The translations under genes were made by a program, and so were the position numbers. Below the pieces are notes generated by a model that made no database searches, was not told the DNA's origin, and saw nothing but the letters and a program-made list of their open reading frames with translations. A stretch of DNA of 64,000 bases from Monosporascus cannonballus (Eukaryota > Ascomycota > Sordariomycetes > Xylariales): assembly GCA_004154925.1 (NCBI GenBank), contig QJNS01000005.1:496001-560000 (forward strand), read 5' to 3'. Positions 1 through 14,414 of this stretch are shown in pieces (the first letter of the stretch is position 1; every line of letters begins with the position of its first letter).

Positions 1-542
1 CCGTGATAAAGTACTGCGAAAATTATCGTCTATTTTATGATCTCGATATATTTTGCCGAAATTATTGTACGGTAAAAGTCTTTAATTTTATATTAAAAAA
101 GAATAATCGCTAGCTATTCGTATTATTTAATCTTATAACGTAATAAGCCTTTTATTTGTAATATTTTAAAAAAAAATTCGTAATAAAATATTTATGAAGA
201 ACGTACTTTTACCAGCGTTATCCTCGATTTATGGTAAAGTTAAATTCAGTTGCGGTCTATTACGTCTTATAATTCTTAACCTTTTTTCCAATCTTATTTT
301 TACCTTTTTTCTTAAAGCCGAAATATATTTTATTTTCGAAAACGAATTTCGCCAAAAAATTTAAGTTCTTTTAATAACTACCGGTTAACCTGTTAAATTT
401 GTTCCACTCGGTCTTTTTCTAATAAAACTACTAAACTTAGACTTTTTCGTTCCGAAATAAATATAAATTTTTAACGGCTGAGAAGCCCTTTTAAAAATAT
501 TTATAAAATATTAAAATTCGTTCTAGGCCTTTTCGCAAAAAC

Positions 543-848
543 TTATTACCTTAGCCGGTAATTATACGAGTGATAATATTTATTTTGATGAAAATAATTA
601 ATAAATGTAACTTATATTTTGTCGAATTTACGTTTTTTTTCGACTTAAAACAATATATCAGAAATATCCTTCTTCCTTTAACGCCTATCTGTAATCTTGA
701 AAATGTCGAATATCCTAAAGATTTCGCGATTTAGAGCGCCGACATCGAAAATGTTATTAAGCTTTTTGGCCCCCTTAATCTCGGCTTTAGCTATATTATT
801 AACAGTATTTATTATTACTTAAAAACGAAAAATGAATTAAAAAGATAA
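543..848 (+). pseudogene. Degraded reading frame, unrecognised
   Basis: One plus-strand frame runs for about 100 codons with only two TAG stops, at 552-554 and 732-734, before a TAA at 846-848. That is a low stop density for DNA this AT-rich. The reading around codons 665-790 has a balanced composition with Pro, Asp, Glu and Gly, unlike random AT-rich translation. Both TAG codons could come from CAG by a CpA to TpA change. I do not recognise the protein; a transposon gene relic is the default reading. Confidence 0.3.
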
Positions 849-1080
849 GGTGGAAAATATTTACCATAATCGCGACATATCGTTTTTTATAATAATGTAA
901 AAAGATTAAATAATTCTTATCGATATTGTTAGATTATAAAGGTTTGAAATTATAATAATTTAGATGAGTTTGGAGGCTAGTTAGAGTAGTGCGCCATTTA
1001 TTTTAACTAGTACATAAAGGCGGCACGGTCTATTCTACAGGTTGTCTCATCGTGATCAGGACCCTATTTTAGAGGTTGTA

Positions 1081-1099
1081 GCTGCGCCTACGGCGCAGC
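1081..1099. repeat. GC-rich perfect hairpin
   Basis: An 8-base perfect inverted repeat (gctgcgcc / ggcgcagc) is separated by a 3-base loop. It lies at the edge of a less AT-rich patch (about 960-1110) and is far more GC-rich than its surroundings. It could be part of a transposon terminus; its function is unknown. Confidence 0.6.
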
Positions 1100-3065
1100 A
1101 ATCATAACCATAGCTATAGTTTTTAATCAAGAAATATCTGTTAGAAATCTAATATATCAGCTAAATTTCTTTAAGAATAATATTTATAAAAATAACAAAA
1201 TCTCCAAAATAAGGCATAATAATAAATTAAGCTTTTTTCGTTTCATATAATACATTTTTATATAAATTTGCAAAAATTAATATTATTAATTTTAATAATA
1301 TATATTAATTACGAAATTTATAATATTTTAATTTATGTATTTTATTATACAATTAAACGTTTTATTTTTTAATATAATACTAATCTTAATTAATATAAAA
1401 TAAAAATTACTATAATAAATATAATCTAAAGTTTCGATTAATATATATTATAACCTTTTATCTTTTTAAGCCAATACGATAATAATATAATTTTATAAGC
1501 CAAAATAATAATATATAAAATTTAAAATGATTTGTAATAAATTTCGAAATACATTTTTTTCTAAATTAACCAAATACAGATAATATATTCGAAAATTTAA
1601 AATAAATATTTTAAATTCTTAAACATTTAGTTTTTTAAAACAAAATATTTATTTTTATTCGATATTTGTATTGGTTTTTTGTCAATATAAACATAATTAA
1701 CCTATATATTAACATTATATATATAACTGATAATTTTACGAAATATTTATGCCATTAATTTATTTATTTTATATTAAACGTTATATTTAACGGATAAGTC
1801 CATATTTTAAGAAACAAATCAGTTAATATAATATATAATCTGGTTTTCGGAAAATATAATATTTTTTAATTATTAACATAAATTTCGGAAAATCCTTAAT
1901 TATTTGATATTTTAACAATACATTTAATTATTATTTATATGATATTATTAATTAAGTTAACAGAAAAATAATAAATTTATATATTAATAATTCTATATTT
2001 TACTTTTATTTTAATATTTGCGGACACCAAAAACCTTAATTTAAAAATGTTTAATAGTATAATTATCGAACGATATAATTATATTAAATTTTATTTTTAA
2101 AAAAGAATATAATTTAATTATTATTAATAAAATATATTTATTATTGGAAAAACAGAATTTCTGGCTTAAGTATATTAATATTTATAATTTATATTTTATT
2201 CTCCTTATTTATATATATTAATTTACATATTGAATAATTACTAATAATATTATAAGAAATTACAAAATATAATAATTTTTATTACATTAACGGCTTAATT
2301 AAATATAGTTATAAGGCGAAAATCCGGTATTTTAATATTAATTATCCCGAAATTAATATTATTATTTTCGTTATATCTACAAATTAACGTTCGAATTAAA
2401 AGTATTTAAATTTATTAATAATTTCTATATTTAAGCCATTAAATAAACTTTTTTAATTTAATTTAATAATTTGTAAGTTATTATTAAGATTATTATTTAT
2501 ATTGATAATAAAGCGCAAATTATAGATATCCGTAACTACTTAATTAAAATTATAGTAAACCGAAGTTATTTATTAAAAATTATAAAAAGAATTTATTAAA
2601 TTTTATAATTTCGAAATATTTTATAAAAATTAAATTCGTATATATAATAATTTAAAGTAATCGGATAATTTTATCCGTATTATTATATTTATTATTGCTT
2701 TTAAATTAAGTATAAATTTTCCGAATATTAATCGAATAATATAATAAAATATATTAACAAATATTTAATTAAAATTTTATAATAATAATTTAATTAAATA
2801 ATTTGCAAATCTAAGTAATTAAACATAATTAACTATAAATAAGTTATATTATTCACATTTTATTAAGCATTTAATAAATATAAAAGTAAATCGATTATTT
2901 TAAAAAATTAAAATAAAGAAATAAATTTAAGCCTAATAAGTTAAACAACGTATTATTTATAAAAATATAAAGGTTATAATAAAAAACAACGTAGCGGACT
3001 TAAATAATAAAAAAATAATACGTAATTTATCGCCAATAATCTTAATTAAGTTAAAATAATTATTA

Positions 3066-3160
3066 AATTTTAATTTTAATTTTAATTTTAATTTTAATTT
3101 TAATTTTAATTTTAATTTTAATTTTAATTTTAATTTTAATTTTAATTTTAATTTTAATTT
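3066..3160. repeat. (AATTTT)n microsatellite
   Basis: About 16 tandem copies of the hexamer aattttaatttt run without interruption. This is a simple-sequence repeat inside the RIP-degraded block. Confidence 0.9.
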
Positions 3161-6100
3161 TCGATCAGTTAAAATATTATTTTTAAATTTCCGAAATAAA
3201 GTAATTTTAATATGCAGTATCGGATAAAAATAAGACCTTAATAATACGTATTATTTTACGCCAAATATATACATAAGGCGATTTCAATATATTTAAAAAA
3301 AACGAAATTATCATATTAAACTAAAGTAATAATTTAATTCTGGCTGGACCTTATTATAATATGTATATATTTAACTTCCTTTATATACTTAAACCTTTAA
3401 ATTCAAAAATATTTACGTAAAAATAACCAAAAGCCGGTTTAGTAAAGGCGGTTATTTAAGAAATATTAAAATTCTAGTATAAATAACAGGCGAACGAATT
3501 ATTCTTTTACGTAATTATTTTCGCTTAATAATAAAAAAGAAAAATAAATATTTATTTTTATTAAATTTAAACGGTCCTTATTTAATAAATACTCGAATGA
3601 ATTAAACGAAATTAAAAATCTATATTTAATTGAAAATATAATTAAATTAATTAAAACGGTTTCTAATTTTAATAAATAGCAATATTAAGATATTTTAAAA
3701 AACTGCTTGTTTTTTACTTTATATATAATATATAAAAAAATTATGTTTTCGATTTTACAAAAAATATAAATAATTTTTTGTAAATCATAAAATTCGCTTA
3801 ATCGAAAATAACGGCGTTATACCTTTATACCGCAAATCAATTTATATAAATTATAAACTATTATTATATTACAAATTTAATAAATATCGAAAAAGATTTC
3901 AAACCCGCTTTAAATTACGTCCCGTTGTGATTAAAATATATTATATACGATTATTCGATTTAAAATAATAATTAATAATTTAACGATAATTCTATTAATT
4001 TAATTATTAAACCGGCATATAATTTATATCTTTTTACGATCTAAAATTATGATTTCGGTTATAATAATACTTATACTTATATACGTAATTTAAAACGTAC
4101 TAAATAATATTAATTAAGAATTTATTTTATATTATTTCTTTATAATATTAGCAAAAAACTTATTATTCTTAAATGTTTTTAATTTCCTAACCTTATTTTC
4201 GTTATTATACTTATATTCGCATAATTCGTTTATTTTTATATCGTTACCGGAATCGCCGGCGTTGCCAAAATATAGTAATCCGTAATGCGATATTATAAAT
4301 AATATATTAGAAAAAGAAATCGAAATAATAATCCTTATATAAATTAAGGAATTACGGGTTAAAAATAAACGATATCTATTAAATAATAATATTAATAACA
4401 AATTAAAAAATAATTCTAATATTAGGTTAAAAAATAAAAAACGAAGTTTTGCCGGTCTTAATTAAAGCTCATAACAAAAAATACGTTTAGTTTTAGTACG
4501 GAGTCGCAATTATAAAACACCATAATTATAAATATTTATATATTATTAATTAAAGTTATTAATATATTCTTTACTTATTAAATTCGTTATTTTTATTAAT
4601 TTTTAATTTATTTAACTTTATATAAAATATTAATTTGTATAATTTAGACCAATTATATGCCGTAATAAATATATAATAAATTCTTTTCATTAAAAGATTA
4701 ACAAACTTTTATATAACGTAATTCGAATTATAATTTATCGCAATTATTAACAAATTATCGTTTTACTTTACAGCCCTTAATTTATAACGCCAAATTAAAA
4801 GTTTTTAAATTTTATTTTCCGGTTTTTGTTTCGAATTTATTAAATTAACTTTTAAAATATTTTTATCTTTTTTAACCTTTAAAATACCTTAATTTAAATT
4901 GAATAACTAAGGTAAAAAATCGATTATGTAAATAAATATATAATATTAATATTTTTTGTTAATATTAAAAAGGTTATTTTTTTCTTATTAATATAATTAT
5001 TTCGGCGTCCGTTTATTTTTAAATATTAATTCGAAACGTTCAAAATCCCGGATTTATAATAAAATCCTTATTAATTATGTTTTATAACCTTATTTTTTTA
5101 TAATTAAAATTAATATTTTTTAGTATACGGTCTTAATTAATATTTTTCGAAACCGCTTATATATCTTATTATTATTTTATTAAAATTTTTAATAATTATT
5201 TCTTTTTCGATTTAAGGCTTTTTAATTCTCTTAATCGAAATTAACGGCCGGATTTAACTTTTTTTCTTTTACCGCGTTTTCTCTTTGTCGGCGTAATTAG
5301 GTTTCCAGCTAGTTCTAAGGATTTTTTTATTTTTTTCTCGATTAATTCTAAAAATTCCTTTATATCAAAATTTTAAATAAGTATAATAATAATCGGATAT
5401 TCCGAATAATTAACAAAATACTTAATATTAATATTAAATATATTACGGTATTTAAAAATTTAATTTTTATATTAAGCTATTTATTCGATAATTAATTACG
5501 TATAACCGCGTATTTTTCTTTTACTTAATATTATAAAAAAATATTTATATAATATATACTATAAAATATATTGCGGTTTTTTATTTCTTTAATCGGAATT
5601 ATAAAATTATTATATTTTTAGTATTATCCATATTATGTAAATCGTTATAGATTATAAATTCCCGAAAACGACTAATAGCCCGAATTACATAAGTTTTTAA
5701 AAAATATACACCGGTTAAATTTACAATATAAAGGATGTTTATTTCGCGATTTTAAAAACTTATTTATTTAATAATCCGTATTATCCGTACCAATAATTTC
5801 ATTATTATATTTTAATATAAAGAAAAAAATTAATAATATTATATATTATTTAATATTCTTTTTGCAGATTTAGTAAAACCAAAATTTAAAAAGTATTAAA
5901 ATATTTAAATATATTTTTTATTAATTTTTATAAGTTATATATACATAATCGAAGTCTCGAAATATTTATTTAATTATTATGTTAAATTTATTATAAAGAA
6001 AATATATATTATTATATATAACTATAAATAATTTAGGTTTTTTAGCATATAATAATAAAATCCACCTTATAAAAACCTTATAGTATTAAAACTTTATTAA

Positions 6101-9100
6101 ATAATCGTTTAACTTAAGAAAAACTTATTTTATAAATTAAAGCAAAATTTAAAAAAAACAGCATATATAATAGAAAACAGGGTACGGAAAATAACGCTAT
6201 AATTAATATAATTTGTATCGAAAGCGAACTGAATACCGTTACGATCTTTATATATGTTTTAATATTTTGTTAAATCGATATATATTTTCCGAATACGATT
6301 ACCGTATTTTATTTTGTTAAATAACGGAATTATTATTATAATAAATACAAAATATTAAATATATATAAATAAATAATTATAATTGGAAAATCTCATAATA
6401 TTATAAGTTTACCGATATAAATTTGGCCTAATTAAAATTAAAATTATAAATAAAAATATATTATATAATAAATAAACCAAAGTTCGTATATTAAATAATT
6501 ATTAAATATATTATTGGTTTTAGTAAGGAATATAAAAGGATTTATAATATCTAAATAAAGTTTACGGATAATTAATCAGTTATAAAAATATTTTAAAATA
6601 ATATATATAAACTTTAGGATTACATAATTATAAATATATAAATTATTAAGTATAAATAAAAAAGTAACGTTAATTTTTCTTATAACGAAATAATAATAAA
6701 TAAGGAAAAAACATAATAACTATGTATAAATTATACGAAATTTATACTTTATTATAAATTTTTTCATATAATTTATAAAATCATTTCGATTAAATATATA
6801 TTAAATATAATTAATATTATTTTCCCAATTATAATTTTTTATAATTTCAAATATTTATTATACTTTAATATATAGAATTACGTTATTTACAATATAGCAA
6901 GTATTAATTAGTTTTTCTTTTATTTAATGCTTTAAATTTATATTATAATATATATCTTTATATATTTTACGATATTACAAAAAGTAAATAAATTCCTTAT
7001 CGATATAATAAAAGTAATTTCCGTTAAGGCTTTTGATAATACATCCCAAATAAATCGAAAAAACCCTGTTCGCTCGGTTAAGGGAATTAAATTCGCTAAT
7101 AATATCACCGAAAAACAACTTGTTCTCCAAAAATAACCTGCCGTTTAGAAATAACCTTAAAAACGGGTAACAAGATTTTTAACTAAAAGATAGCCGAAAC
7201 CGGTACCAGAATAAGCTGCGATAAGGCGAAATCGATAACGTAATCCCGATTAAGGTATTTTCGTATTAATTAAACAATATTTAATTATCTTAAGATATAA
7301 AATATTCCTTACGGAAAGTACATATTATATGTAACCAATTTCAAATATTAGGTATGTGCTATAAAACTATATTAATATGGCGGAAAATTAAAAGAAATAC
7401 CTTATATTTTAGTATTAATATAATTATATATTAATTAATAAAATCTTACGATTATTAAAAATCTGTAAGTTCGATAATATTACGAAAAGTTTATATTATA
7501 TATGAGATTTTTTATTACGAAAAAACACGGTATTTATATAAGCATTAAATATTAATAATATAATTCAAAATATTTTTCGTAATAATAACCGGTAAAACAA
7601 AATTTACATTATGGCGGATTATGCCGACCCTATAAATTATTAACTTATTAAATTAATTACGAACTTTTAATTAATTATAGTTTTCGTAATTTAACAAAAA
7701 AGATATATAAATTAAATACCGTATAAATAATACGAAAAAAAGTTTATAATTTTATAAATTAAATTACTTCATTAAAAAATATATATTATATGGCTATTTT
7801 ATAGACATTATAGTTTATAGAATTATACTGATAATCAATATGCAAATTATATATAAAAGTATAGTAAAAATACTTATTTGTAATTTTTAAATATTTAATT
7901 TTATTATATAATTTAAATAAAGTTTTTAAAAAGATTTAAATATAAATATTACGTTTAACACGAACTAAATTTTAGGATTTAAAAACGTAAAAGGAGTTAT
8001 TAATATAAAAATTATAATAACGCGCGAAAAAAGATAAAACGAAAAAGAAATTTAAAATATTACTTAAAAATATTAATTAATAAATTAATTATAAATAAAA
8101 TATACGGGTTAATCAAAAATTATATGTTATATTTAGCTATAAATAATATAATATTTTTATATACTTTTACGAAAAATAAAACGTTTAAATAAAATACAAT
8201 TAGTTAAAATTACGTAAAATATAAAATTAATTATTTATATTAATTTTATTAATAATTATATTACGTACCGTATCGTAAAATATTATTTTTTATTTCCGGT
8301 GTTATTACTAAAAATAAATAAATTATATTAATATAATAATTAACTAATCGCAATAATATATAAAATAATTTCGAAATTACTTAATTAGAATTACGTAAAT
8401 AATAATATTATATTAATATTAAAATTATAATATAAATATTATATTATTTATATAAAAATATTTTGTAAAATAATAAAAAAATTTATATTAATAATTTAAT
8501 TTCGTTCTATAAATTCTTATTTTACTTATTTAACGATAACGGTAACGATAATGGACCGCTTTAATTAAAATTATTAATTAAATTATCGATAATTTGCGTT
8601 ATAAAATTATAATTCTTTTCCGTATATAGGATATTACGGTCGTTTTAAGCCAAATTATCCTTAATAAATTTAATATTAAAATTTTTTAAATAATATATTA
8701 AAAATATTTATAAGTTAAATTTTATTTTTTGTTATATTTAATTATTTATGTTTATCTACGTTATTAATAATCAGTACAATATTATTAAAATCGATAAATT
8801 TAATTTCTATAATTTTCTAGCCTATAAATAAAATATTTTCGAGTTTTGAATTATTTTTTTAATTTAAATTAAATATCTCTTAATAAATTAAAAATTCCCA
8901 AATAAAAAATAAACGCATTTAAAGATTTTATTACGAAATTTTCGAATAACGTAATATTTACTTTACGAAAAAAATACAACGGGCTTTAAATATATATTAA
9001 TATGATATATAATATTTAATTAAAAACAAATTTCGAAGAAAAATAATATTAACGTTATATATATTATTTTTGAACCAGCAGAATTTGCTAATAAACTATA

Positions 9101-11635
9101 AATTATAATATTTCTCTTATTAACTAAATATTTATTTATATTTTTTTAAAGAAAACTTTATTAAAATTAAACTTAATATTAAGATCGAATTAATAAAAAT
9201 TTAATTTAATATTATAAAACGTAATATTTAATCGAAATAAAATATTTTTTATTATAGTTAAATTAATTAGACTTACAAAAATAATAACATCAATATTAAC
9301 CGCCTAATATAATTAACGTTAGTGTATCGTATAACATACGAAAAATATAAATAAATTTGGTTTTTTTAAAAAAATAATAATTTCTTAATTTTTTTATAAT
9401 AAAAATAATATCGATCGATAATTAATTATTATTTTTAATAAGGTAAAAAGAGTTATCGTTTTATAAAATATTAATTATATTAAAAATATTTCCGGGCTTA
9501 TAATTATCCGATAAAAAGATTTTATTCAAAATATTTTAATTAAGACCGTACTATTTAATAAATAATATAAATAAATTATATTCCGAATATAAAAAATAAG
9601 ATATTTATAAATTATTTATCAAATTATTTATATTATTAAATAACGTATTATTAACGAATAATAATAAAAAGTTTTCGGTAAAAAAATCTTTATTTATTAA
9701 TACGTCTTAATTAAAATCCTATAATACCTCTTTTATTTATCCGGTGTAACCAAAATATTTAAAAATTATGTTATACGTAATAAATTTAAATTCGGCGACG
9801 GTTAACCGAAAGTATATATATTTTATAAATTCGGTAAATTCGGTTTTCGTAAAAAAGTTTTTAATCGAGATATTCTAGAAAACTTTTAATATATTAAACG
9901 TTTTTATTATAAATAATTCGTATTAAATATATAATTCCTGCAAAAGTAACGTAAATTTACGAATATTATATATATAAAAAATGAAAAAAATTTTAAAAAA
10001 ATAAACCTCTGGTAATTTTTAATATAATTATATTATTTTATTTAAAAATTAGAAACGTATTTTTAATATTATTTATATTTTATATGTCCTAATTATATTA
10101 TCGAGCTAATAAATACGTATAATTATAAATAAAAAATTTATTTACATATAAAATAAAATGAAAATAAAAAAATTATCCCTTTTTATTATATAAATCGGTT
10201 ATTTCGGTTTAATAAACTTATATTTTTCGAATATTACTAATTATTTTCTAATTTTTATAAATCAAATAAAAAAGTTTCGAAAACTAATAAAATCATTATT
10301 TTTTTAAATTTATATATTTCTTAAAAAAACTTTTAATAAATATTTTAAATACCGTCGATCATACTTTCGTTTTTATTAATTATATTTAACGAAATCGAAC
10401 GGCGCTTATTATACGGTATACGTTTTAATTTAAAAAAACCGGAAAACTTTTATTTATTACGTTTATAAAATATATTAATAATAATAGCAAATAAAATCAA
10501 AATAATATTAATTATAAATTAATAAAAATTAATAAAAATTATTAATTATTATTATAACGTTTTAAAAATATATTTTATTATATAATATTAATTAAATTAA
10601 AATATTAATTATTTTAATTTTTTTAAAAATATATTTATAATAACGGATAAAAATAATAATAATATTTTGTATAATATTATTATATCGAAATATCATATTA
10701 CAAATATAATATCGTTTTATTATACCTAATTATAAAATAAAATAAATTTTAATTAAAATTGTATTATTATAAAGAAATTAATATAATTACCTTAATTTTT
10801 TTATTAACCGAATTATATATTTATTTAATATATACTAATTTTTATAAATACTTAAGTTTTTAATATATCCATATTATTTTATAATAAATTCGAAAATAAT
10901 AAAAATTTATTTTATAAATAAGGTAAATAATTGCGGTTAATTTTGAAAATTATTTTAATTATAATAATTAAAATTATAAAAAAAATATATATAAATATCC
11001 GAATTAATATTATTATGAAATTATCTTATTTTTCGTTTCGTATTATATAATTATTTAATTTAAAAATTTAAATTAATAAAAAATAAACGTTTTTATAAAA
11101 TTTTAACGGTTATTTAAAATAATATAAATTCCGTTAATTTCGAATAATAATTTCTTCTACAAACGGCGGAATTTAATTTGTCTAAAAAGTTATAAATTTC
11201 TTATATAATATATTATAATATTTATATATAACAAGGTTTTAATTAATAAAAATTTTTAATTTTTATTAATTTTTATATATTAATAATTATTGATATATTT
11301 GCTTTATTAATACGTTAATTGATTAATTCATTTAAATAATCGAATTAATAATTTAATTTAAATCGTTATAAAAAACCTATTTATAAATAAAATTTTTAAA
11401 TATTATATTTAATCTTTTATATTAATACCAGAAATTTAAAGTATATGCACGTATTTTTTATTTTAAGGACGTAACCCGATAAAACTAAAAAAATTCGAAT
11501 TTATTATATTTTGAAAAAAAAATAATATAACGGGCTTAGGTTATAACTATTATATACGTTAAGGTTTAAAATTAATAAATAAAATTTAATTAAAATTATT
11601 ATAATATTAATAATAAACTATAATTAAAGTAATCG

Positions 11636-11661
11636 TATATATATATATATATATATATATA
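11636..11661. repeat. (TA)n microsatellite
   Basis: About 13 uninterrupted TA units lie just inside the right edge of the AT-rich block. Confidence 0.9.
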
Positions 11662-11799
11662 ATTATAAAAATATATTATTATTAAATTATAACAAATTTT
11701 TGTTTTTATTTAAAAATAAATATATTAAACGAAACCGTTTTTACGTAATTATAACTTAAGCCTTGTTAACTCGTTACGGGGATTTAGGATTTGATTGGT

Positions 11800-13085
11800 T
11801 AATATTTAGCGTTATGGAGCGGTACTTAAATAACTTTGAAGAAATTGGGAAAACGAGCCAGGGAGGCCTGAGCTAGCTGAGGTAATCTACAGGCTGTGGT
11901 TGGCGGGGTGTGGGGGTTGTGTAAGGGATAAGTGAAGATAAGCAACGAGAGTAAATTTAGGCAGCAAATGATAATGCAACGTACCTTAGACGCTCTACTC
12001 CAAATTTGATCTCGTTCTACCAAAGTTCCCTAGCCGTATACCACGAAAGCGCCGAGCGCTGGATACATATCCCTGGCTTTAAGTTCGATCGGCACCTGAG
12101 AGACCCCGTAATAACTTTATTGGGCTTCCTTTGCATGGGTACGCAGCTGCCATATGTCGAACTCGGGTACGAAGTAGGTCATGCCGTCACAGGGGCAAGT
12201 CAATTGAAATTCGTAGCGCTCAATACACAGAGGCGGAGACCCGAAGCGAGGACCCTGGGCTGAGAGATCTGGATTGATCATGTGCGCCCATCTCCTCCAC
12301 TTGAATCGTCGAACTCTTAAGAGACGGCCCCGCCCCCGGTGCCGACGGGTCCGATGCAGTCGAATGTCCGATCGACTAACCCGTGGACGCTACAAACGGT
12401 GAAATTTGCAATGGCGAATTAAAGAGATCCAGCATCGATACGTGTAGCAGCTTGTGGATATTCTCTGGTGGACACTGAAAAAAGACAATATATTTTCAGT
12501 TGCACCGACGGTGATAGGGGCTTTCTGTGTCCCCACTTCTCGGATGATCCGGGATCACTGTCAGAGTGGGTTTGCTCGCATAGACCGCTTTACTGTATAT
12601 GGATACCAATATGCTCTCGGTTATAGAGATATCCGCTTCGCGGCATTACTTCATATAGTTAAAACGATTTCACGTGACGTCACTTGTTAAAGCTCCAGAG
12701 CCTAAGGATCAAAGTCTATGTACTATGTATCCGCATTTCACTACCCCACCAACAGAGCTCCAAAGTCAGTCCACACTCCAGTAAAGGACTTTGTAAATGC
12801 TGGACACAAGGCCCTCAAGCTGGAGACCAGGAATTCACAACCCCCCCGGCAGCGAACCTCATCCGTTTGACTGTCAAGAACGCCTAGATCCGACTGCGAT
12901 ATTGCGATTTCGCAGTCTCGCGACTGCCTGAACTCCCCGGGTCGCGACCCCGATCATGACAGGACCGAGCTGAGAGAAGGGACATTCTGACTGTCGCGTG
13001 CGAGACCCCCACAGTACCACTCGAACTCCCTTCCGCCCCTATCGTCGACGTCGAGAACCAGAACACCTAGCCAATTAACCTGAAT
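11800..13085. other. No gene seen
   Basis: The sequence is GC-balanced between the AT-rich block and the GTPase gene. Open frames at 12006-12263, 12454-12690 and on the minus strand are short, lack recognisable motifs and have no supporting splice structure. The last few hundred bases should hold the GTPase promoter and 5' leader, but I see no specific element. Confidence 0.6.
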
Positions 13086-14414
13086 ATGGCCGACATGGAA
13101 CAATCTACGCCCAGCTTGGGCGTCATGCCGAGCGATGTCCGGAGCGAGGTCAAGAAACCTAAGAAGAAGAAGGTCCTCCTCATGGGCAAGAGCGGCTCGG
13201 GCAAGTCTTCCATGCGCAGCATCATATTCAGCAACTACATCGCCCGGGACACCAGAAGACTGTGAGTTGGATTTGCGCCTGTGGTTTCCTGCTAAGCCGC
13301 GATGAAAAGCCGCCGCTTTGGAGTGCCCTGCTGGAGTAGTTGCTCGGGACTGACAACTCAACGGCGGTGTATAGGGGCGCGACGATCGATATCGACCTCT
13401 CGCACGTCAAGTTCCTGGGCAATCTCACCCTCAATCTCTGGGACTGCGGTGGGCAAGAGGCATTCATGGAGAACTACCTTTCCCAGCAGCGAGTGCACGT
13501 CTTCTCTAACGTCGGAGTCCTGATCTACGTCTTCGATATAGAATCTCGTGACGTGGACCGGGACATGGCGACATACGTCTCTATCCTCTCCGCCCTGACC
13601 CAGTTCTCGCCCACCGCCAAGATCTACGTGCTGATACACAAGATGGACCTGATCATGCTGCAGGCCCGAGAGGCCGTCTTCACCGAGCGCGTCAGGCTTG
13701 TGAGACAGAAGACGGCGGAGTTCACCCAGGGCTCGGGGTACACGGGGGAGCTGGACCTGATACCGTTCGCGACTTCGATATGGGACCAGTCGTTGTACAA
13801 GGCGTGGGCTAGCATAATACACGACCTCGTGCCCAACCTCTCGGTCATCGAATCGCAGCTGGAATCGTTGGGAATACTGATAGAGGCCGAGGAGCTGCTC
13901 TTGTTCGAGAGGACGAGCTTCCTGGTGGTATCCAGCTGGACGTCCGACGAGGGGCATAACAACCCCACCGAGGACCGCCAGGAACGCATCTCCAACATCC
14001 TCAAGCATTTCAAGCAGAGCATTAGCCGTTTTACGGGCACTCCGCGTAATGCCGAGCAGTTCTCTTTGATGGTACGTTCTCTAGCATCACGGATCGACTT
14101 CACGTCCCCGGCTGGGGTCCTATCCGAGGCCGAGACCTCTACGCAGGACCTTTGTGCTTCCCTCAAGGACACCAGCTTGCCTCCCGCCGACTCTGCCGCT
14201 GACCGGAGCTTACTGACGACGGGTATAGGAGCATAAAGCCGGGACGAGGTTCTCGATGTTTGCCTGCAAGTTTACTACGAATACCTACCTTATGGTCATT
14301 CTGCCGCCTGGTGAGGCCCGGTTCAACTCGGCAAAGCTTAACTGCCAGATCGCCCGGGAGAGCTTCAAGTTCCTAGACGGCCCCGCTACCATACACTCGC
14401 ACCAAGGACAATAG
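13086..14414 (+). CDS. gtr1: Rag-family small GTPase, Gtr1/RagA type
   Basis: Three exons, 13086-13261, 13375-14071 and 14229-14414, join in frame with GTGAGT...ATAG and GTACGT...ATAG introns to give about 352 residues. The P-loop GKSGSGKSS is at residues 34-42, the G3 motif WDCGGQ at 81-86, and HKMD stands for the G4 motif near 147-150. All are typical of the RagA/Gtr1 branch. The C-terminal half, including the [13 protein letters not shown] stretch in exon 3, is the Rag-specific roadblock domain that pairs with Gtr2. In yeast the Gtr1-Gtr2 pair sits on the vacuole within the EGO complex and signals amino-acid sufficiency to TORC1. The first ATG gives a short basic leader (KKPKKKK) just before the G domain. 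Length and motifs match the family. The exact splice sites are my reading. Confidence 0.93.

Larger units (their letters stand above)
1..11800. repeat. AT-rich, RIP-degraded block (first)
   Basis: This stretch is overwhelmingly A+T, with long runs of TATA/AATT words and stops in every frame, while TA dinucleotides are in excess and CpA is scarce. That is the footprint of RIP on old transposons. No intact gene is visible. The longest open piece is an 89-codon minus-strand frame at 4132-4401 that I cannot name. GC is somewhat higher at 1-1110 and 7000-7260, suggesting less damaged or different source sequence there. The change to GC-balanced sequence is sharp, around 11,770-11,830. An AT-rich centromeric or subtelomeric position cannot be excluded. 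Confidence 0.85.

Noticed and set aside
3066..3160. CRISPR-like array
   Set aside because: A pure hexamer repeat without spacers, in a eukaryotic genome.
1..11800. Mitochondrial DNA or a numt, suggested by the AT content
   Set aside because: No mitochondrial gene, rRNA or tRNA is visible. The matching AT-rich block at 42.8-60.5 kb clearly consists of RIP-mutated retrotransposons.
13358..14172. Two long minus-strand frames
   Set aside because: Shadows of the Gtr1-type gene, whose G motifs fix the true strand.
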